A DNA stretch of 64,000 nucleotides from Flavobacterium luteolum. Lineage in GTDB: Bacteria > Bacteroidota > Bacteroidia > Flavobacteriales > Flavobacteriaceae. This document shows positions 8,636-17,914 of this stretch, piece after piece. Positions within the stretch are counted from its first letter, which is position 1, and each line of letters begins with the position of its first letter. The position numbers and the translations under genes are program-made. The stretch spans positions 4,326,501 to 4,390,500 of the forward strand of contig NZ_CP114286.1 in NCBI RefSeq assembly GCF_027111275.1, in the 5' to 3' direction. Under the pieces are notes generated by a model, which did not search any database, was not told the origin of the DNA, and worked only from the letters and a program-made list of their open reading frames with translations.

Positions 8636-8643
8636 CAAAGTTA
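8636..8643 (-). promoter_or_regulatory. Candidate -7 element for ytxJ
   Basis: The minus-strand sequence TAACTTTG fits TAnnTTTG and lies about 110 nt before the ytxJ start. No well-spaced TTG was found. Confidence 0.3.
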
Positions 8644-8731
8644 AATTATTTGAGTTAACTATTTACCTCAATAAATCGTAACTTTAATCCTATTTAATTT
8701 ATAAGGTTAAATCAATCAAAATCAGAAAGAT

Positions 8732-11329
8732 ATGAATATAAATAAGTTTACTATTAAATCGCAGGAAGCCATTCAGTTGTCGCAGCAATTAGCACAACGA
8801 AATGGTCAGCAGCAAATTGAAAATGAGCACATTTTCAAAGCAATATTTGAAGTTGATGAAAACGTGGCGCCATTTATTCTAAAAAAATTGAATGTAAATG
8901 TGCCGTTGTTTTTGCAAATTTTAGACAGTACAATTCAGAGTTTTCCAAAAGTTTCCGGAGGAGATGTTATGCTTTCCCGAGATGCCAACAAAGCTTTGAA
9001 TGAAGCTGAAATCATTGCACAAAAAATGAACGACGAATACGTTTCGATCGAGCATTTAATTTTAGCCATTTTTGACTCAAAAAGTAAAGTTTCTCAGATT
9101 TTAAAAGATCAGGGAGTTACAGGAAAAGGTTTGAAAGCGGCTATTGAGGAACTAAGAAAAGGTGAAAGAGTAACTTCGGCATCGGCAGAAGAAACGTATA
9201 ATTCGCTTAATAAATTCGCTAAAAACTTAAACGAATTAGCTCGTACAGGAAAATTAGATCCAGTTATTGGGCGTGATGAAGAAATTCGTCGTGTATTGCA
9301 GATTCTAACTCGTAGAACAAAAAACAACCCAATGCTTATTGGGGAACCTGGAGTTGGTAAAACTGCAATTGCAGAAGGTTTGGCACATAGAATTGTGGAT
9401 GGCGACGTTCCAGAAAACTTAAAAGATAAAATCGTTTTTTCTCTAGATATGGGAGCTTTGATTGCCGGAGCGAAATATAAAGGAGAATTTGAGGAACGTC
9501 TAAAATCGGTTGTAAAAGAAGTTACCGCCGCAGACGGAGATATTGTTTTGTTTATTGATGAGATTCATACGCTTGTAGGAGCGGGTGGAGGTGAAGGCGC
9601 TATGGATGCGGCTAACATCTTGAAACCAGCTTTGGCTCGTGGAGAATTGAGAGCAATTGGTGCTACAACTTTAGATGAATATCAAAAATATTTCGAAAAA
9701 GATAAAGCACTTGAAAGACGTTTCCAGAAAGTTCTTATTGATGAACCAGATACAGAAAGCGCGATTTCAATCTTGCGAGGTATCAAAGAGAAATACGAAA
9801 CACACCATAAAGTTCAGATTAAAGACGAGGCAATTATTGCTGCAGTTGAACTTTCGCAAAGATATATCACCAATCGTTTCCTACCAGATAAGGCGATTGA
9901 CTTAATGGATGAAGCTGCTTCTAAATTACGTATGGAAATCAATTCGAAACCAGAAGAGTTAGATGTTTTGGATCGTAAAATCATGCAGTTGGAAATTGAA
10001 ATTGAAGCCATCAAACGTGAGAAAGAAGAGAGCAAGCTGAAAATTTTGGGTATGGAATTAGCCAACCTTAAAGAAGAGCGCAACGAAATCTATGCAAAAT
10101 GGAAACAGGAAAAAGATATTGTTGACGGAATTCAGGCTGTAAAACACGAAATTGAAGACTTTAAATACGAAGCAGAACGTGCAGAACGTGAAGGCGATTA
10201 TGGAAAAGTAGCTGAGATTCGTTATGGAAAAATAAAAGAAGCACAAGAACGTCAGGAAAGTCTGCAAAAACAGTTGTTGGAATTTCAATCTGGAAACTCT
10301 TTGATTAAAGAAGAAGTAACAAGAGAAGATATTGCAGAAGTTGTAGCAAAATGGACTGGAATTCCAGTAACCAAAATGCTTCAGACAGAAAGAGAAAAAT
10401 TATTGCATCTTGAAGATGAATTGCATAAGCGTGTAGTAGGTCAGGAAGAAGCGATAGAAGCAGTGAGTGATGCTGTTCGTAGAAGCCGTGCCGGTTTACA
10501 GGATATGAAAAAACCTGTTGGTTCATTCTTATTTTTAGGAACAACCGGAGTTGGTAAAACGGAGCTAGCAAAAGCATTGGCTGAATATCTTTTTGATGAT
10601 GAAAATGCTATGACTCGTATTGATATGAGTGAGTACCAAGAACGCCACAGTGTGAGCCGTTTAGTTGGTGCACCTCCAGGATATGTAGGTTATGATGAAG
10701 GTGGTCAGTTGACAGAGGCTGTTCGTAGAAAACCTTATTCTGTTGTGTTGTTAGACGAGATTGAAAAAGCGCACCCAGATACTTTCAATATTTTATTGCA
10801 GGTTCTAGATGAAGGTCGTTTGACAGACAACAAAGGACGTCTGGCAGATTTCAGAAATACGATTATTATTATGACCTCAAATATGGGAAGTAATATCATC
10901 CAGGAGAAATTTGAAAACCTAAAAGGAGGAGTTGAAGCAGCGACAGAAGCGGCTAAAAACGAAGTTTTAGGATTATTAAAACAAACTGTTCGTCCTGAGT
11001 TTATCAACCGTATCGATGAGATTGTAATGTTTACACCGCTTACAGTAGAGAACATCTCAAGAATTGTAAACTTACAGTTAAAGAGTGTTACAAAAATGTT
11101 GGCTTTGCAGGGCATTACAATGGATGCAACTCCAGAAGCTATTGCTTACTTGGCCGATAAAGGTTACGATCCGCACTTTGGGGCAAGACCTGTAAAACGT
11201 GTAGTTCAAAGAGAAGTTTTAAATCAATTGTCAAAAGAGATTTTGGCAGGAAATATTACAACAGACAGCATCATTTTATTAGATGCTTTCGATGGCAAAC
11301 TGGTTTTTAGAAACCAGACAGTTAAATAA
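8732..11329 (+). CDS. clpB: ATP-dependent disaggregase ClpB
   Basis: ClpB is a hexameric AAA+ chaperone that threads aggregated proteins with DnaK help. The 865-aa product has the double Clp N-domain (1-145), NBD1 with Walker A GEPGVGKT near 203-210 and Walker [11 protein letters not shown], the long coiled-coil middle domain (about 400-525, rich in E/K heptads) that separates ClpB from ClpA and ClpC, and NBD2 with GTTGVGKT near 603-610 and [11 protein letters not shown]. The C-terminal domain contains [16 protein letters not shown]. Length and layout are typical. It is a single-gene unit with an intrinsic terminator at 11353. I see no CIRCE-like operator upstream. Confidence 0.97.
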   Translation: MNINKFTIKSQEAIQLSQQLAQRNGQQQIENEHIFKAIFEVDENVAPFILKKLNVNVPLFLQILDSTIQSFPKVSGGDVMLSRDANKALNEAEIIAQKMNDEYVSIEHLILAIFDSKSKVSQILKDQGVTGKGLKAAIEELRKGERVTSASAEETYNSLNKFAKNLNELARTGKLDPVIGRDEEIRRVLQILTRRTKNNPMLIGEPGVGKTAIAEGLAHRIVDGDVPENLKDKIVFSLDMGALIAGAKYKGEFEERLKSVVKEVTAADGDIVLFIDEIHTLVGAGGGEGAMDAANILKPALARGELRAIGATTLDEYQKYFEKDKALERRFQKVLIDEPDTESAISILRGIKEKYETHHKVQIKDEAIIAAVELSQRYITNRFLPDKAIDLMDEAASKLRMEINSKPEELDVLDRKIMQLEIEIEAIKREKEESKLKILGMELANLKEERNEIYAKWKQEKDIVDGIQAVKHEIEDFKYEAERAEREGDYGKVAEIRYGKIKEAQERQESLQKQLLEFQSGNSLIKEEVTREDIAEVVAKWTGIPVTKMLQTEREKLLHLEDELHKRVVGQEEAIEAVSDAVRRSRAGLQDMKKPVGSFLFLGTTGVGKTELAKALAEYLFDDENAMTRIDMSEYQERHSVSRLVGAPPGYVGYDEGGQLTEAVRRKPYSVVLLDEIEKAHPDTFNILLQVLDEGRLTDNKGRLADFRNTIIIMTSNMGSNIIQEKFENLKGGVEAATEAAKNEVLGLLKQTVRPEFINRIDEIVMFTPLTVENISRIVNLQLKSVTKMLALQGITMDATPEAIAYLADKGYDPHFGARPVKRVVQREVLNQLSKEILAGNITTDSIILLDAFDGKLVFRNQTVK

Positions 11330-11352
11330 TTTTTTTTTTTAGTTAATCTTGA

Positions 11353-11388
11353 AAAAGCATCAGTGTCAAAGCTGGTGCTTTTTTTTTT
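11353..11388 (+). terminator. Intrinsic terminator after clpB
   Basis: AAAAGCATCAG (11353-11363) pairs with CTGGTGCTTTT (11372-11382), allowing one G-T pair, and a run of ten T follows. Confidence 0.88.
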
Positions 11389-11498
11389 ACCGTAAATTCT
11401 GAAACTTTTAGCCTAATTGTTGTAACAATTCATTTTGAAAAAATATTCAATTTTAAGTTCATAAAAATCAGCAAATTATTAATTTAAAAAATAAAGAC

Positions 11499-11618
11499 AT
11501 GAATAATATTTTCAGAGGGTTATTGGCAGGATATGGAGCTAAGAAATTAGGTGGCGGATGTTTCGGAACCATTATAGTTTTTATCATTCTTTGGGTTCTT
11601 TTAGGACAATGTAATTAA
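11499..11618 (+). CDS. Small hydrophobic peptide, 39 aa
   Basis: A 39-codon frame begins at an ATG after an A-rich leader and encodes MNNIFRGLLAGYGAKKLGGG followed by a single membrane segment (FGTIIVFIILWVLLGQCN). The basic and glycine-rich N-terminus plus one helix is a common layout for small membrane peptides of Bacteroidota. It lies between the clpB terminator and the DUF808 gene. No function can be assigned. A real gene is likely given the coherent composition and A-rich start region. Confidence 0.6.
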   Translation: MNNIFRGLLAGYGAKKLGGGCFGTIIVFIILWVLLGQCN

Positions 11619-11728
11619 AGATTCTACTACAGAAAAATACGAATAAAAAGATAAATTTTGATCTGATATTATTGGGCAGATTAAGGCAAAATGTCTAGAT
11701 TCGCATCACTAAAAATAAATTTAAAAAA

Positions 11729-12613
11729 ATGGCTTCAGGTTTTTTTGTTCTATTAGATGATATCGCAGCAATTATGGATGACGTTGCAGTAATGAGTAAA
11801 GTTGCTGCAAAGAAAACAGCTGGAATTCTAGGAGATGATTTGGCAGTAAATGCAGAAAAAGCTTCTGGTTTTGCATCATCAAGAGAATTACCGGTTTTAT
11901 GGGCAATTAGTAAAGGTTCGCTTCTAAATAAAATTATTATTCTTCCAATTGCATTTTTGTTAAGTGCTTTTTTACCAATTGCAATCATAGTAATTTTAGT
12001 GCTCGGAGGATTATTTTTAGCTTATGAAGGAGCCGAAAAAATTTATGAATTTGTTTTTCCTCATAAACATGAAGAATCAGAAGGAATCACAAACGAAGCT
12101 TTAACTGAAGAACAAATTTTAGAAATTGAAAAGGGAAAAATAAAATCGGCAATTGTAACCGATTTTATACTATCTGTAGAAATCGTAATTATAGCATTAG
12201 GTACAGTTATAGAAGAACCGCTAACACAACAAATTGTTGTAACATCTATAATTGCATTAGTTGCAACAATTGGAGTTTACGGAATTGTAGCTCTTATTGT
12301 TAGAATGGATGAAGCAGGTTATAAGCTTATAAAATTTAGTAAAAGCGAAAAAAGCCCATCAAGATTTATTGGAAATTTATTGGTAAAAGCCCTTCCGCTA
12401 GTTATAAAAGCCCTAACAGTAATTGGAACAATTGCATTGCTTTTAGTTGCAGGAGGAATCTTTGTACATTATATTCCATTTTTTCACCACTTGTCAGAAG
12501 AAATTCAAATCCCATCAATTATCAAAGAATTTACAGTTGGATTAACTTTAGGTCTAGTAGTTTTACTGTTTGTGAATCTTTTCAAAAAGATTTTTAAAAA
12601 GAAAACGGCTTAA
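11729..12613 (+). CDS. DUF808 family inner-membrane protein
   Basis: The 294-aa protein begins MASGFFVLLDDIAAIMDDVA, which is diagnostic for DUF808 (the E. coli YedI family). It continues with KVAAKKTAGILGDDLAVNAE and at least six hydrophobic segments, ending in a basic tail (FKKIFKKKTA). E. coli YedI has no established role, so none is proposed. The start at 11729 is the family start. It is followed by an intrinsic terminator at 12638. Confidence 0.9.
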   Translation: MASGFFVLLDDIAAIMDDVAVMSKVAAKKTAGILGDDLAVNAEKASGFASSRELPVLWAISKGSLLNKIIILPIAFLLSAFLPIAIIVILVLGGLFLAYEGAEKIYEFVFPHKHEESEGITNEALTEEQILEIEKGKIKSAIVTDFILSVEIVIIALGTVIEEPLTQQIVVTSIIALVATIGVYGIVALIVRMDEAGYKLIKFSKSEKSPSRFIGNLLVKALPLVIKALTVIGTIALLLVAGGIFVHYIPFFHHLSEEIQIPSIIKEFTVGLTLGLVVLLFVNLFKKIFKKKTA

Positions 12614-12637
12614 ATATAACCTCAATCTATATACTTT

Positions 12638-12667
12638 AAAACATCAGTTTATACTGGTGTTTTTTTG
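12638..12667 (+). terminator. Intrinsic terminator after the DUF808 gene
   Basis: AAACATCAGT and ACTGGTGTTT form a short stem around TTAT, followed by seven T. The hairpin sequence resembles the clpB terminator. Confidence 0.8.
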
Positions 12668-12708
12668 TTTTAGAAGCAGATCAACTCATTTTCAAAAGCA
12701 CGTTTAGT

Positions 12709-12783
12709 CCCGCTTTCCGTTAAATCTTTTCCCTGCTAAAGAAGCAGGAAAAAGGATATCACTTCAATCGGGGGCTATCGAGA
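12709..12783. repeat. Intergenic repeat remnant (CCCGCTTTCCG...ATCGGGG)
   Basis: This part of the 341-nt gap 12614-12954 holds CCCGCTTTCC at 12709, a hairpin TTTTCCCTGC (12727-12736) with GCAGGAAAAA (12744-12753), and CAATCGGGG plus GCTATCG at its end. It looks like an interspersed element distinct from the octamer families. The rest of the gap is A/T-rich and contains the promoter region of the lipoprotein gene. Confidence 0.5.
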
Positions 12784-12896
12784 AGATTTTTATTTTCATA
12801 AGAAATAACGGTAATTTTTAAATATTTTTTTATAAAATAAATCTCTGATTTTTAGTTCTTTAATAATACATCGGAACTTTTTAACATTTTTTATAA

Positions 12897-12921
12897 GCAA
12901 CCTTTGCAACCAAGACGCGTC
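12897..12921 (+). promoter_or_regulatory. ECF-sigma-like promoter for the lipoprotein gene
   Basis: GCAACC (12897-12902), a 15-nt spacer and CGTC (12918-12921) match the general AAC / CGTC pattern of extracytoplasmic-function sigma promoters. GCAACC occurs a second time at 12906-12911, and CGTC is part of the palindrome AAGACGCGTCTT (12912-12923). The transcript would start about 27 nt before the ATG at 12955. Confidence 0.5.
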
Positions 12922-12954
12922 TTCATAGTAATTAACAATTAATTATTATTTTAT

Positions 12955-13365
12955 ATGAAAAGTTTTAGATTAAAAACAGCTTTAGTAGTATTATTTTTAT
13001 CAATTGGATTTGTTTCTTGCAGTAGCGATGATGATAAAGTAGAATCGACAGTTAAAACAAAAACAGCATTTGTAACCGAAATTAAAGGTCCAGAAACTGG
13101 AAAAGTAAATGAGGAATTAAGCTATGACGTGACTTTTATTGTAGATAACGCTTGTGGAGAATTTGATAAAATTAGCGAAACAACAATTGGTACAGACAAA
13201 GGATTGCAAGTTATAGCAAAATACGCTTCAGATGTTTGTACACAGCAAATTCCAGATCCTAAAAAAACAGTTTATAAATTTAAATCTGCTGAAAAAGGAA
13301 GTTTCGAAATTAAATTTAAGAAATCAGAAACTGAATTCCTTACTCAAAAAGTAGTGATCGAATAA
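12955..13365 (+). CDS. Secreted lipoprotein of unknown function
   Basis: The 136-aa protein has a lipoprotein signal peptide ending in the lipobox GFVSC at residue 22, followed by SSDDD, an acidic segment of the type that can route Bacteroidota lipoproteins to the cell surface. The mature part looks like a beta-rich domain with three cysteines (NACGEF, DVCTQQ and the lipid Cys). It reads GPETGKVNEELSYDVTFIV, which resembles a CARDB- or Ig-like strand order. I do not recognise a named family. An ECF-like promoter directly upstream suggests envelope-stress or signal-dependent expression. Confidence 0.75.
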   Translation: MKSFRLKTALVVLFLSIGFVSCSSDDDKVESTVKTKTAFVTEIKGPETGKVNEELSYDVTFIVDNACGEFDKISETTIGTDKGLQVIAKYASDVCTQQIPDPKKTVYKFKSAEKGSFEIKFKKSETEFLTQKVVIE

Positions 13366-13498
13366 CAACTTGTTAAGTTGATATTTTTTTAGGTTGAAAG
13401 CCATTTTACAGAAGTTTTATTTTAAACGGACGTGAAATGGTTTTTTGATTTTGAGGAATTGGTACTGATTTATTAGTTGTTATATAAAAGTTATCTAC

Positions 13499-13529
13499 TT
13501 TGACATTCCTTTAAAAAGTATTATTTTTG
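13499..13529 (+). promoter_or_regulatory. Bacteroidota-type promoter for aguB
   Basis: TTTG (13499-13502), a 19-nt spacer and TATTTTTG (13522-13529) give a full consensus match. The start codon at 13548 lies about 13 nt after the expected transcript start, which argues against the in-frame ATG at 13527 inside the -7 element. Confidence 0.75.
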
Positions 13530-13547
13530 CACTCTAAATTTTATGTC

Positions 13548-14438
13548 ATGCCGAAAAGAAAGTATAAAATATCAGTAATTCAGTTAAATCTGAATGATGT
13601 TGCCGAAAATAATCTTAAAAAATGTATCAGCTGGGTAAGAGATGCTGCAAGTCAAGGTGCAGAAGTTATTTTATTGCCTGAATTATATAGCAGTCATTAT
13701 TTTTGTCAAAGTGAAGATGTAGATAATTTTGCATTAGCAGAACCACTTTACAGCACTTCATTTATTGCATTCAGCGAATTGGCAAAAGAATTAGGAGTAG
13801 TAATTATTGTTCCTTTCTTCGAGAAAAGAATGGCAGGAATCTATCATAATAGTGCTTACATTATTGATACTGATGGAACAGAGGCTGGTTTATACCGTAA
13901 AATGCACATTCCAGATGATCCTCATTTCTATGAAAAATTCTATTTCACTCCGGGCGATTTAGGTTTCCAGGCAATCGAAACTAAAAAAGGAACTGTTGGA
14001 ACTTTAATCTGCTGGGATCAGTGGTATCCAGAAGCGGCTCGTATTACAGCGCTTAAAGGAGCAGAAGTTTTATTCTATCCAACAGCAATTGGATGGCATC
14101 CAAAAGAAAAAGAGCAATATGGAGAAAATCAATATGGTGCTTGGATGAACGTAATGAAAGGTCATGCAGTAGCAAATGGTGTTTTCGTTGCAGCAGCAAA
14201 CCGAATTGGTCTAGAAAAATACCTTGAAGGAACAGAAGGAATTCAGTTCTGGGGAGCTTCTTTTATTGCAGGACCGCAAGGAGAAATTTTAGCTCAGGCT
14301 TCTCATGATAAAGAAGAAATCTTAATTGCTGAGGTTGATTTAGATCTTCAGGAAAATGTTCGTCAAAATTGGCCGTTCTTTAGAGATAGAAGAATTGATG
14401 CTTTTGGAGATATTACAAAAAGAGCAATTGATAAATAA
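13548..14438 (+). CDS. aguB: N-carbamoylputrescine amidase
   Basis: This nitrilase-superfamily hydrolase turns N-carbamoylputrescine into putrescine, CO2 and ammonia. The 296-aa protein shows the catalytic triad in its usual frames: E45 in LLPELYSSHYF, K118 in YRKMHIPDDP and C155 in TLICWDQWYPEAAR. The CWDQWYPE form and the IPDDPHFYEKFYF segment are specific to plant and bacterial AguB. Agmatine deiminase, the preceding step, is encoded at 17915, with two minus-strand genes between them. The two are separate transcription units. Confidence 0.94.
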   Translation: MPKRKYKISVIQLNLNDVAENNLKKCISWVRDAASQGAEVILLPELYSSHYFCQSEDVDNFALAEPLYSTSFIAFSELAKELGVVIIVPFFEKRMAGIYHNSAYIIDTDGTEAGLYRKMHIPDDPHFYEKFYFTPGDLGFQAIETKKGTVGTLICWDQWYPEAARITALKGAEVLFYPTAIGWHPKEKEQYGENQYGAWMNVMKGHAVANGVFVAAANRIGLEKYLEGTEGIQFWGASFIAGPQGEILAQASHDKEEILIAEVDLDLQENVRQNWPFFRDRRIDAFGDITKRAIDK

Positions 14439-14460
14439 TTTGATTTATCTAAAATATATA

Positions 14461-14494
14461 AAAAGGACAAAATATACATTTTGTCCTTTTTTTT
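14461..14494 (+). terminator. Intrinsic terminator after aguB
   Basis: AAAAGGACAAAAT pairs perfectly with ATTTTGTCCTTTT around a short loop and runs into eight T. The same 13-nt arms occur in the terminator at 16159-16188. Confidence 0.9.
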
Positions 14495-14496
14495 GT

Positions 14497-14660
14497 AAGC
14501 TTTGGAGAAGCTAAATTATTTATAGCAAAGAATAAATGTTTACAATATAAAGCTCCAGCGGAGCGACATCTAAATAGACTCTATAAGAACATGTCGCTCC
14601 GCTGGAGCTTTTTATTTTGTCTTATTGTAGTGCTATAAATATTTAGCTTCTCCGAAGCTT
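14497..14660. repeat. Nested palindrome between aguB and the ompA-like gene
   Basis: Outer arms 14497-14527 and 14631-14660 pair around AAGCTTTGGAGAAGCTAAAT. Inner arms 14549-14569 and 14591-14611 are perfectly complementary over 21 nt (AAAGCTCCAGCGGAGCGACA and one more base). The inner arms are GC-rich against an A/T-rich background. This accounts for most of the 310-nt gap 14439-14748. Confidence 0.85.
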
Positions 14661-14690
14661 TAAATAAGTATTAAAACTATGTTTTTAATA

Positions 14691-14725
14691 AAAAGGAGCT
14701 ATTTCGTATTGAAATAGCTCCTTTT
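14691..14725 (-). terminator. Intrinsic terminator of the ompA-like gene
   Basis: AAAAGGAGCTATTTC and GAAATAGCTCCTTTT form a perfect 15-bp stem with a 5-nt loop. Read on the minus strand it follows the stop codon at 14749 by 24 nt. Confidence 0.82.
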
Positions 14726-14748
14726 CTGCTTTTAGCTTTATATATAGA

Positions 14749-16008
14749 TTACTTCACTTGGAAAGTAACTCGCCTCACGATTTGACGTGCTTCTTTAGAG
14801 TTTTTGTTAACAGAAGTATCTTCTCCATTAGCAATTACATTCAATCTAGAAGCATCGATTCCAGCATTTACTGCTACTTTTTTCACAGCTTCAGCTCGTT
14901 TTCTAGATAATTCAGTGTTGTAGCTTGAGTTTCCAATTTCATCAGCATAACCAATAATATCGGCAGATTTTCCAGGGTTGTTTTTCAAGTATTTCACTAA
15001 GAAATCAACACCAGATAAAGAAGCGTTTGTTGGTTTAGACGAATTGAAATCGAAGTAAACATTTACATAACCACCGTTGATTAATTCTTCAACTGTATTG
15101 TTTGTAGCTGTTCCAGCACCTTTTTTCTCGTAAGTTTTGTCTAAGTAGCTTTCTAACTCATCTGGAACACCATTTTGATTGGTATCAATAGATTGTCCTT
15201 TTGTATTAACAGCAACTCCTGCAATACTGTTTGGTTCTAAATCGTATAAATCAGCAACTCCATCTTTGTCTGAATCAATAAGACCAGTTTCGATTAAGTC
15301 AACTCTTTGTTCCAATTCGCTGATTCTATCTTCTTCACCAACCCAGTCAGCATGTTTTTGGTTTTTACCTAGGTAGAAAGTTAAACCTACAGAAGCATTT
15401 AATAAAACGCCATCAAAAGAACCTGTGGTAGTATTTCCCATTCCGTCAAAGTTCCAGTTTTGTCTTCCGTTAACAATTCCAGTAAGGTCACCTGTCAATG
15501 CTACTCGGTCGCTTAATCTAATTTGTCCCGTTAAACCTGCAATTCCGTGAGCCATGTAATCTTGTCCACCAAATCCTGTTTCAGTACTAATTTGCGAAAC
15601 CCCAAAACCACCATGTGCCAAAAGACCGATTGTGTTTGTCCAAGTTTCAAAATTTAAAGCGCGTCCAACATTGATAACCCCTTGTAAACTCGCTCTAACG
15701 TAGCGGCTTTCAAAATCTGGAGTATCTTTTTTCTCTTTGAATTGATCGTAACCAACATCTAATTTTACCCCAAACTTTGGACTAAACATATATCTTACAC
15801 CCAAATCTCCGTGAAAAAAGTTTAATGATTCTGTAGTATAACCTGGAGTCATTGTTCTGGTTGGTTTGTTAACCCCACCATTAAGCTCGATCGACCATTT
15901 GTTGTATTCTTGATCTACATTTGGTTTTGTAGAAGTAGTAGCCATATTTTGAGCACCTGCAGCAAATGATAGTAATAATAAGGATACTGATACTAATTTC
16001 TTTTTCAT
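14749..16008 (-). CDS. OmpA-family outer-membrane protein with TSP3 repeat
   Basis: The 419-aa protein has a signal peptide (MKKKLVSVSLLLLSFAAGAQ), an N-terminal eight-strand beta-barrel (about 30-215), a short linker, a thrombospondin type 3 calcium-binding segment (DSDKDGVADLYDLEPN to DTNQNGVPDELE, about 245-290) and a C-terminal OmpA domain (about 310-419) with GYADEIGNSSYNTELSRKRA, the peptidoglycan-binding region. This barrel-TSP3-OmpA order is the usual form of the abundant OmpA of flavobacteria, which links the outer membrane to the cell wall. A terminator lies close downstream. It is probably one of the most highly expressed genes here. Confidence 0.92.
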   Translation of the reverse strand: MKKKLVSVSLLLLSFAAGAQNMATTSTKPNVDQEYNKWSIELNGGVNKPTRTMTPGYTTESLNFFHGDLGVRYMFSPKFGVKLDVGYDQFKEKKDTPDFESRYVRASLQGVINVGRALNFETWTNTIGLLAHGGFGVSQISTETGFGGQDYMAHGIAGLTGQIRLSDRVALTGDLTGIVNGRQNWNFDGMGNTTTGSFDGVLLNASVGLTFYLGKNQKHADWVGEEDRISELEQRVDLIETGLIDSDKDGVADLYDLEPNSIAGVAVNTKGQSIDTNQNGVPDELESYLDKTYEKKGAGTATNNTVEELINGGYVNVYFDFNSSKPTNASLSGVDFLVKYLKNNPGKSADIIGYADEIGNSSYNTELSRKRAEAVKKVAVNAGIDASRLNVIANGEDTSVNKNSKEARQIVRRVTFQVK

Positions 16009-16048
16009 GATATCAAAAATTAAATTGTTTTTATTTTAAACTCTGAAA

Positions 16049-16056
16049 CAAAATTA
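16049..16056 (-). promoter_or_regulatory. Candidate -7 element for the ompA-like gene
   Basis: Minus-strand TAATTTTG fits TAnnTTTG and lies about 40 nt before the start codon. No TTG is found at the expected distance. Confidence 0.4.
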
Positions 16057-16158
16057 GAGGTCGAATTCTAGAAAGTGTTGTATATACCCTTACATAATTC
16101 CCATATTTTGGCTTTTAATTGTGTAAATCCGTTAAAATAAGTACAATAGAATGCATAA

Positions 16159-16188
16159 AAAAGGACAAAATTCACATTTTGTCCTTTT
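16159..16188 (-). terminator. Intrinsic terminator of the choice-of-anchor I gene
   Basis: Perfect 13-bp arms AAAAGGACAAAAT and ATTTTGTCCTTTT flank a 4-nt loop. On the minus strand the hairpin follows the stop codon at 16210 and ends in a T run. The arms are identical to those of the aguB terminator. Confidence 0.85.
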
Positions 16189-16209
16189 GCTATCCTTAAA
16201 AAAGAGTTA

Positions 16210-17730
16210 TTATTTTAAATCAGGCTGATAAATTTTAACAGATCCATCGCCTTCGCTGCTTACTACCAACAAGCTTCTTTTCGTCGGACTTTTTGAAGCC
16301 GGAATAAAAAGAATACCTTCTGGAGCATCTCCTGTTTTTACAGTTTGTAAATACTGAGGCGAAGTTGGGTTTGTAGCATCATAAACCATAAAAGCATCAG
16401 ATCTTTCAAGCCCTACAAACAGAATATTTTGATTTCCCATTTTACTCACAACTACAGCTTCTGGTTCAGAACCTTTATCATCACTTCTTTTATCGTCGTA
16501 AGTGCCTATTTCATTTGTTTTTTTGTCAACATCATTTTTGCTGTCAAAAACAATTTTTCCTGTATTTCCGTTCCAGATAGAAAAAGATCTTCCTCCAAAA
16601 CTTACCATTTGGTCTAAATCTCCATCTCCATCAGTATCTCCCATATCGGCAACAAGATTTAATCTTCCTAAATTGGTGTCTAATTTTAAAGTAGCTGCAT
16701 CAGGGAAAGCTGTTGCGTCAAGTGTCATGCTTTTCATACGCTTCACATCAGTGTAAGCAGTATACTCTCTTGCATCACCTTCGTTAGCAGTTACAAAATA
16801 TGGAACATTATTTACAGTATAATGACTGATTGCATCTGGCATATACAATCCTTTCACTTTCCAAGGATTAAAAGCAATTTTATTATCGCTATCGCTTACG
16901 TCAATTGCGTTTTCAGCTGTGTTATAATCTTTCATTCCTAAAGGATAAATAGCAGTAATCGTTTTCGAAGTTAAATCAACTTTTGCAACACCATTATTTT
17001 CTTGTAAAGTTACCCAAGCCGTTTTAGAATCGTCTGAAATTGTAATGTATTCAGGTTCGATATCTTGAGCAAAACTAGTTTTAGCAAATTTTGAAATTCT
17101 GAAGCCATCTTTTACCAATGCCGCAGCCTGACCAGCAAATGAAGCGAAGTCTAAAGTTGTAACATTGTAAGTGCTTGTTTCAATAATAGAAACAGTTCCG
17201 TTTGGATCTTGTGTGTAATCTGTATTTGGCTCGCCTTCATTTGCCGTCATAATATATTTTCCGTCTGGAGAAAAAGTAATCATATCTGGCAAAGCACCAA
17301 CTGTTACTTGTTTAATTAAGCTATAATCTGAAGTATTAAAAACAACTACTTTTCCGTTTCCTTGTTTGTTTACTGTAGATTCTAAAGCTACCGCAAGTTT
17401 ACCGTCAAAAACAGAAACGCTGTTTGCTGCGCCTTCGTAGGCAACTAAATCAATTTTTCCGATTTTAAGTGGTTTTGTCGGATCACTAATATCGATAACG
17501 TCAATTTGATTAACACCGCTATTGTTTACTGTAAAAAGTCTTTTTGTTTTTTCGCAGTAAGCAGAAATTTCAGCAGCAGCTTCTCCGCCAATAGTAATAG
17601 AACCAATTTCTTTAAAAGTTCCTGGATTTTCGTTTACAACAACTTCTGGTTCGGTGTTTGAATTTTCATCATTGTTACAGCTTGCCAATAAAAAAAGAGC
17701 AGCTAATAATGAGAGAGATAAATTTTTCAT
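16210..17730 (-). CDS. Choice-of-anchor I family surface lipoprotein (beta-propeller)
   Basis: The 506-aa protein has a lipoprotein signal peptide with lipobox LLASC (MKNLSLSLLAALFLLASC) followed by NNDEN. The rest is a YVTN/choice-of-anchor I propeller. Signs are NNSGVNQIDVIDISDPTKP, the repeated TVGALPDMITFSPDGKYI-type blades, and the conserved TANEGEPNTD and TANEGDAREY motifs, also a DMGDTDGDGDLDQ segment that looks calcium-binding. Family members are surface-exposed and of unknown activity. They are sometimes linked to phosphatase-rich loci. It forms its own unit on the minus strand. Confidence 0.88.
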   Translation of the reverse strand: MKNLSLSLLAALFLLASCNNDENSNTEPEVVVNENPGTFKEIGSITIGGEAAAEISAYCEKTKRLFTVNNSGVNQIDVIDISDPTKPLKIGKIDLVAYEGAANSVSVFDGKLAVALESTVNKQGNGKVVVFNTSDYSLIKQVTVGALPDMITFSPDGKYIMTANEGEPNTDYTQDPNGTVSIIETSTYNVTTLDFASFAGQAAALVKDGFRISKFAKTSFAQDIEPEYITISDDSKTAWVTLQENNGVAKVDLTSKTITAIYPLGMKDYNTAENAIDVSDSDNKIAFNPWKVKGLYMPDAISHYTVNNVPYFVTANEGDAREYTAYTDVKRMKSMTLDATAFPDAATLKLDTNLGRLNLVADMGDTDGDGDLDQMVSFGGRSFSIWNGNTGKIVFDSKNDVDKKTNEIGTYDDKRSDDKGSEPEAVVVSKMGNQNILFVGLERSDAFMVYDATNPTSPQYLQTVKTGDAPEGILFIPASKSPTKRSLLVVSSEGDGSVKIYQPDLK

Positions 17731-17750
17731 GTGTTAGTTTTTAGTTTTGG

Positions 17751-17758
17751 CAAAAGTA
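17751..17758 (-). promoter_or_regulatory. Candidate -7 element for the choice-of-anchor I gene
   Basis: Minus-strand TACTTTTG fits TAnnTTTG and lies 21 nt before the start codon. The upstream TTG is not evident. Confidence 0.4.
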
Positions 17759-17882
17759 ATTCTGAGCTCTCTGTTAAATATTAAGTGTGTATTATTTAAT
17801 CTTTAACTTAAATTTTGCAGGATAAGTTTTGTGAAATTACAGAGGAATTTCAACCAAATGTTTTATAATCCTAACGAATGCT

Positions 17883-17890
17883 TATCTTTG
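17883..17890 (+). promoter_or_regulatory. Candidate -7 element for aguA
   Basis: TATCTTTG fits TAnnTTTG and lies 25 nt before the start at 17915. No well-placed TTG partner is visible. Confidence 0.45.
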
Positions 17891-17914
17891 CACTTTCTAA
17901 ATTAGAACCTATTT

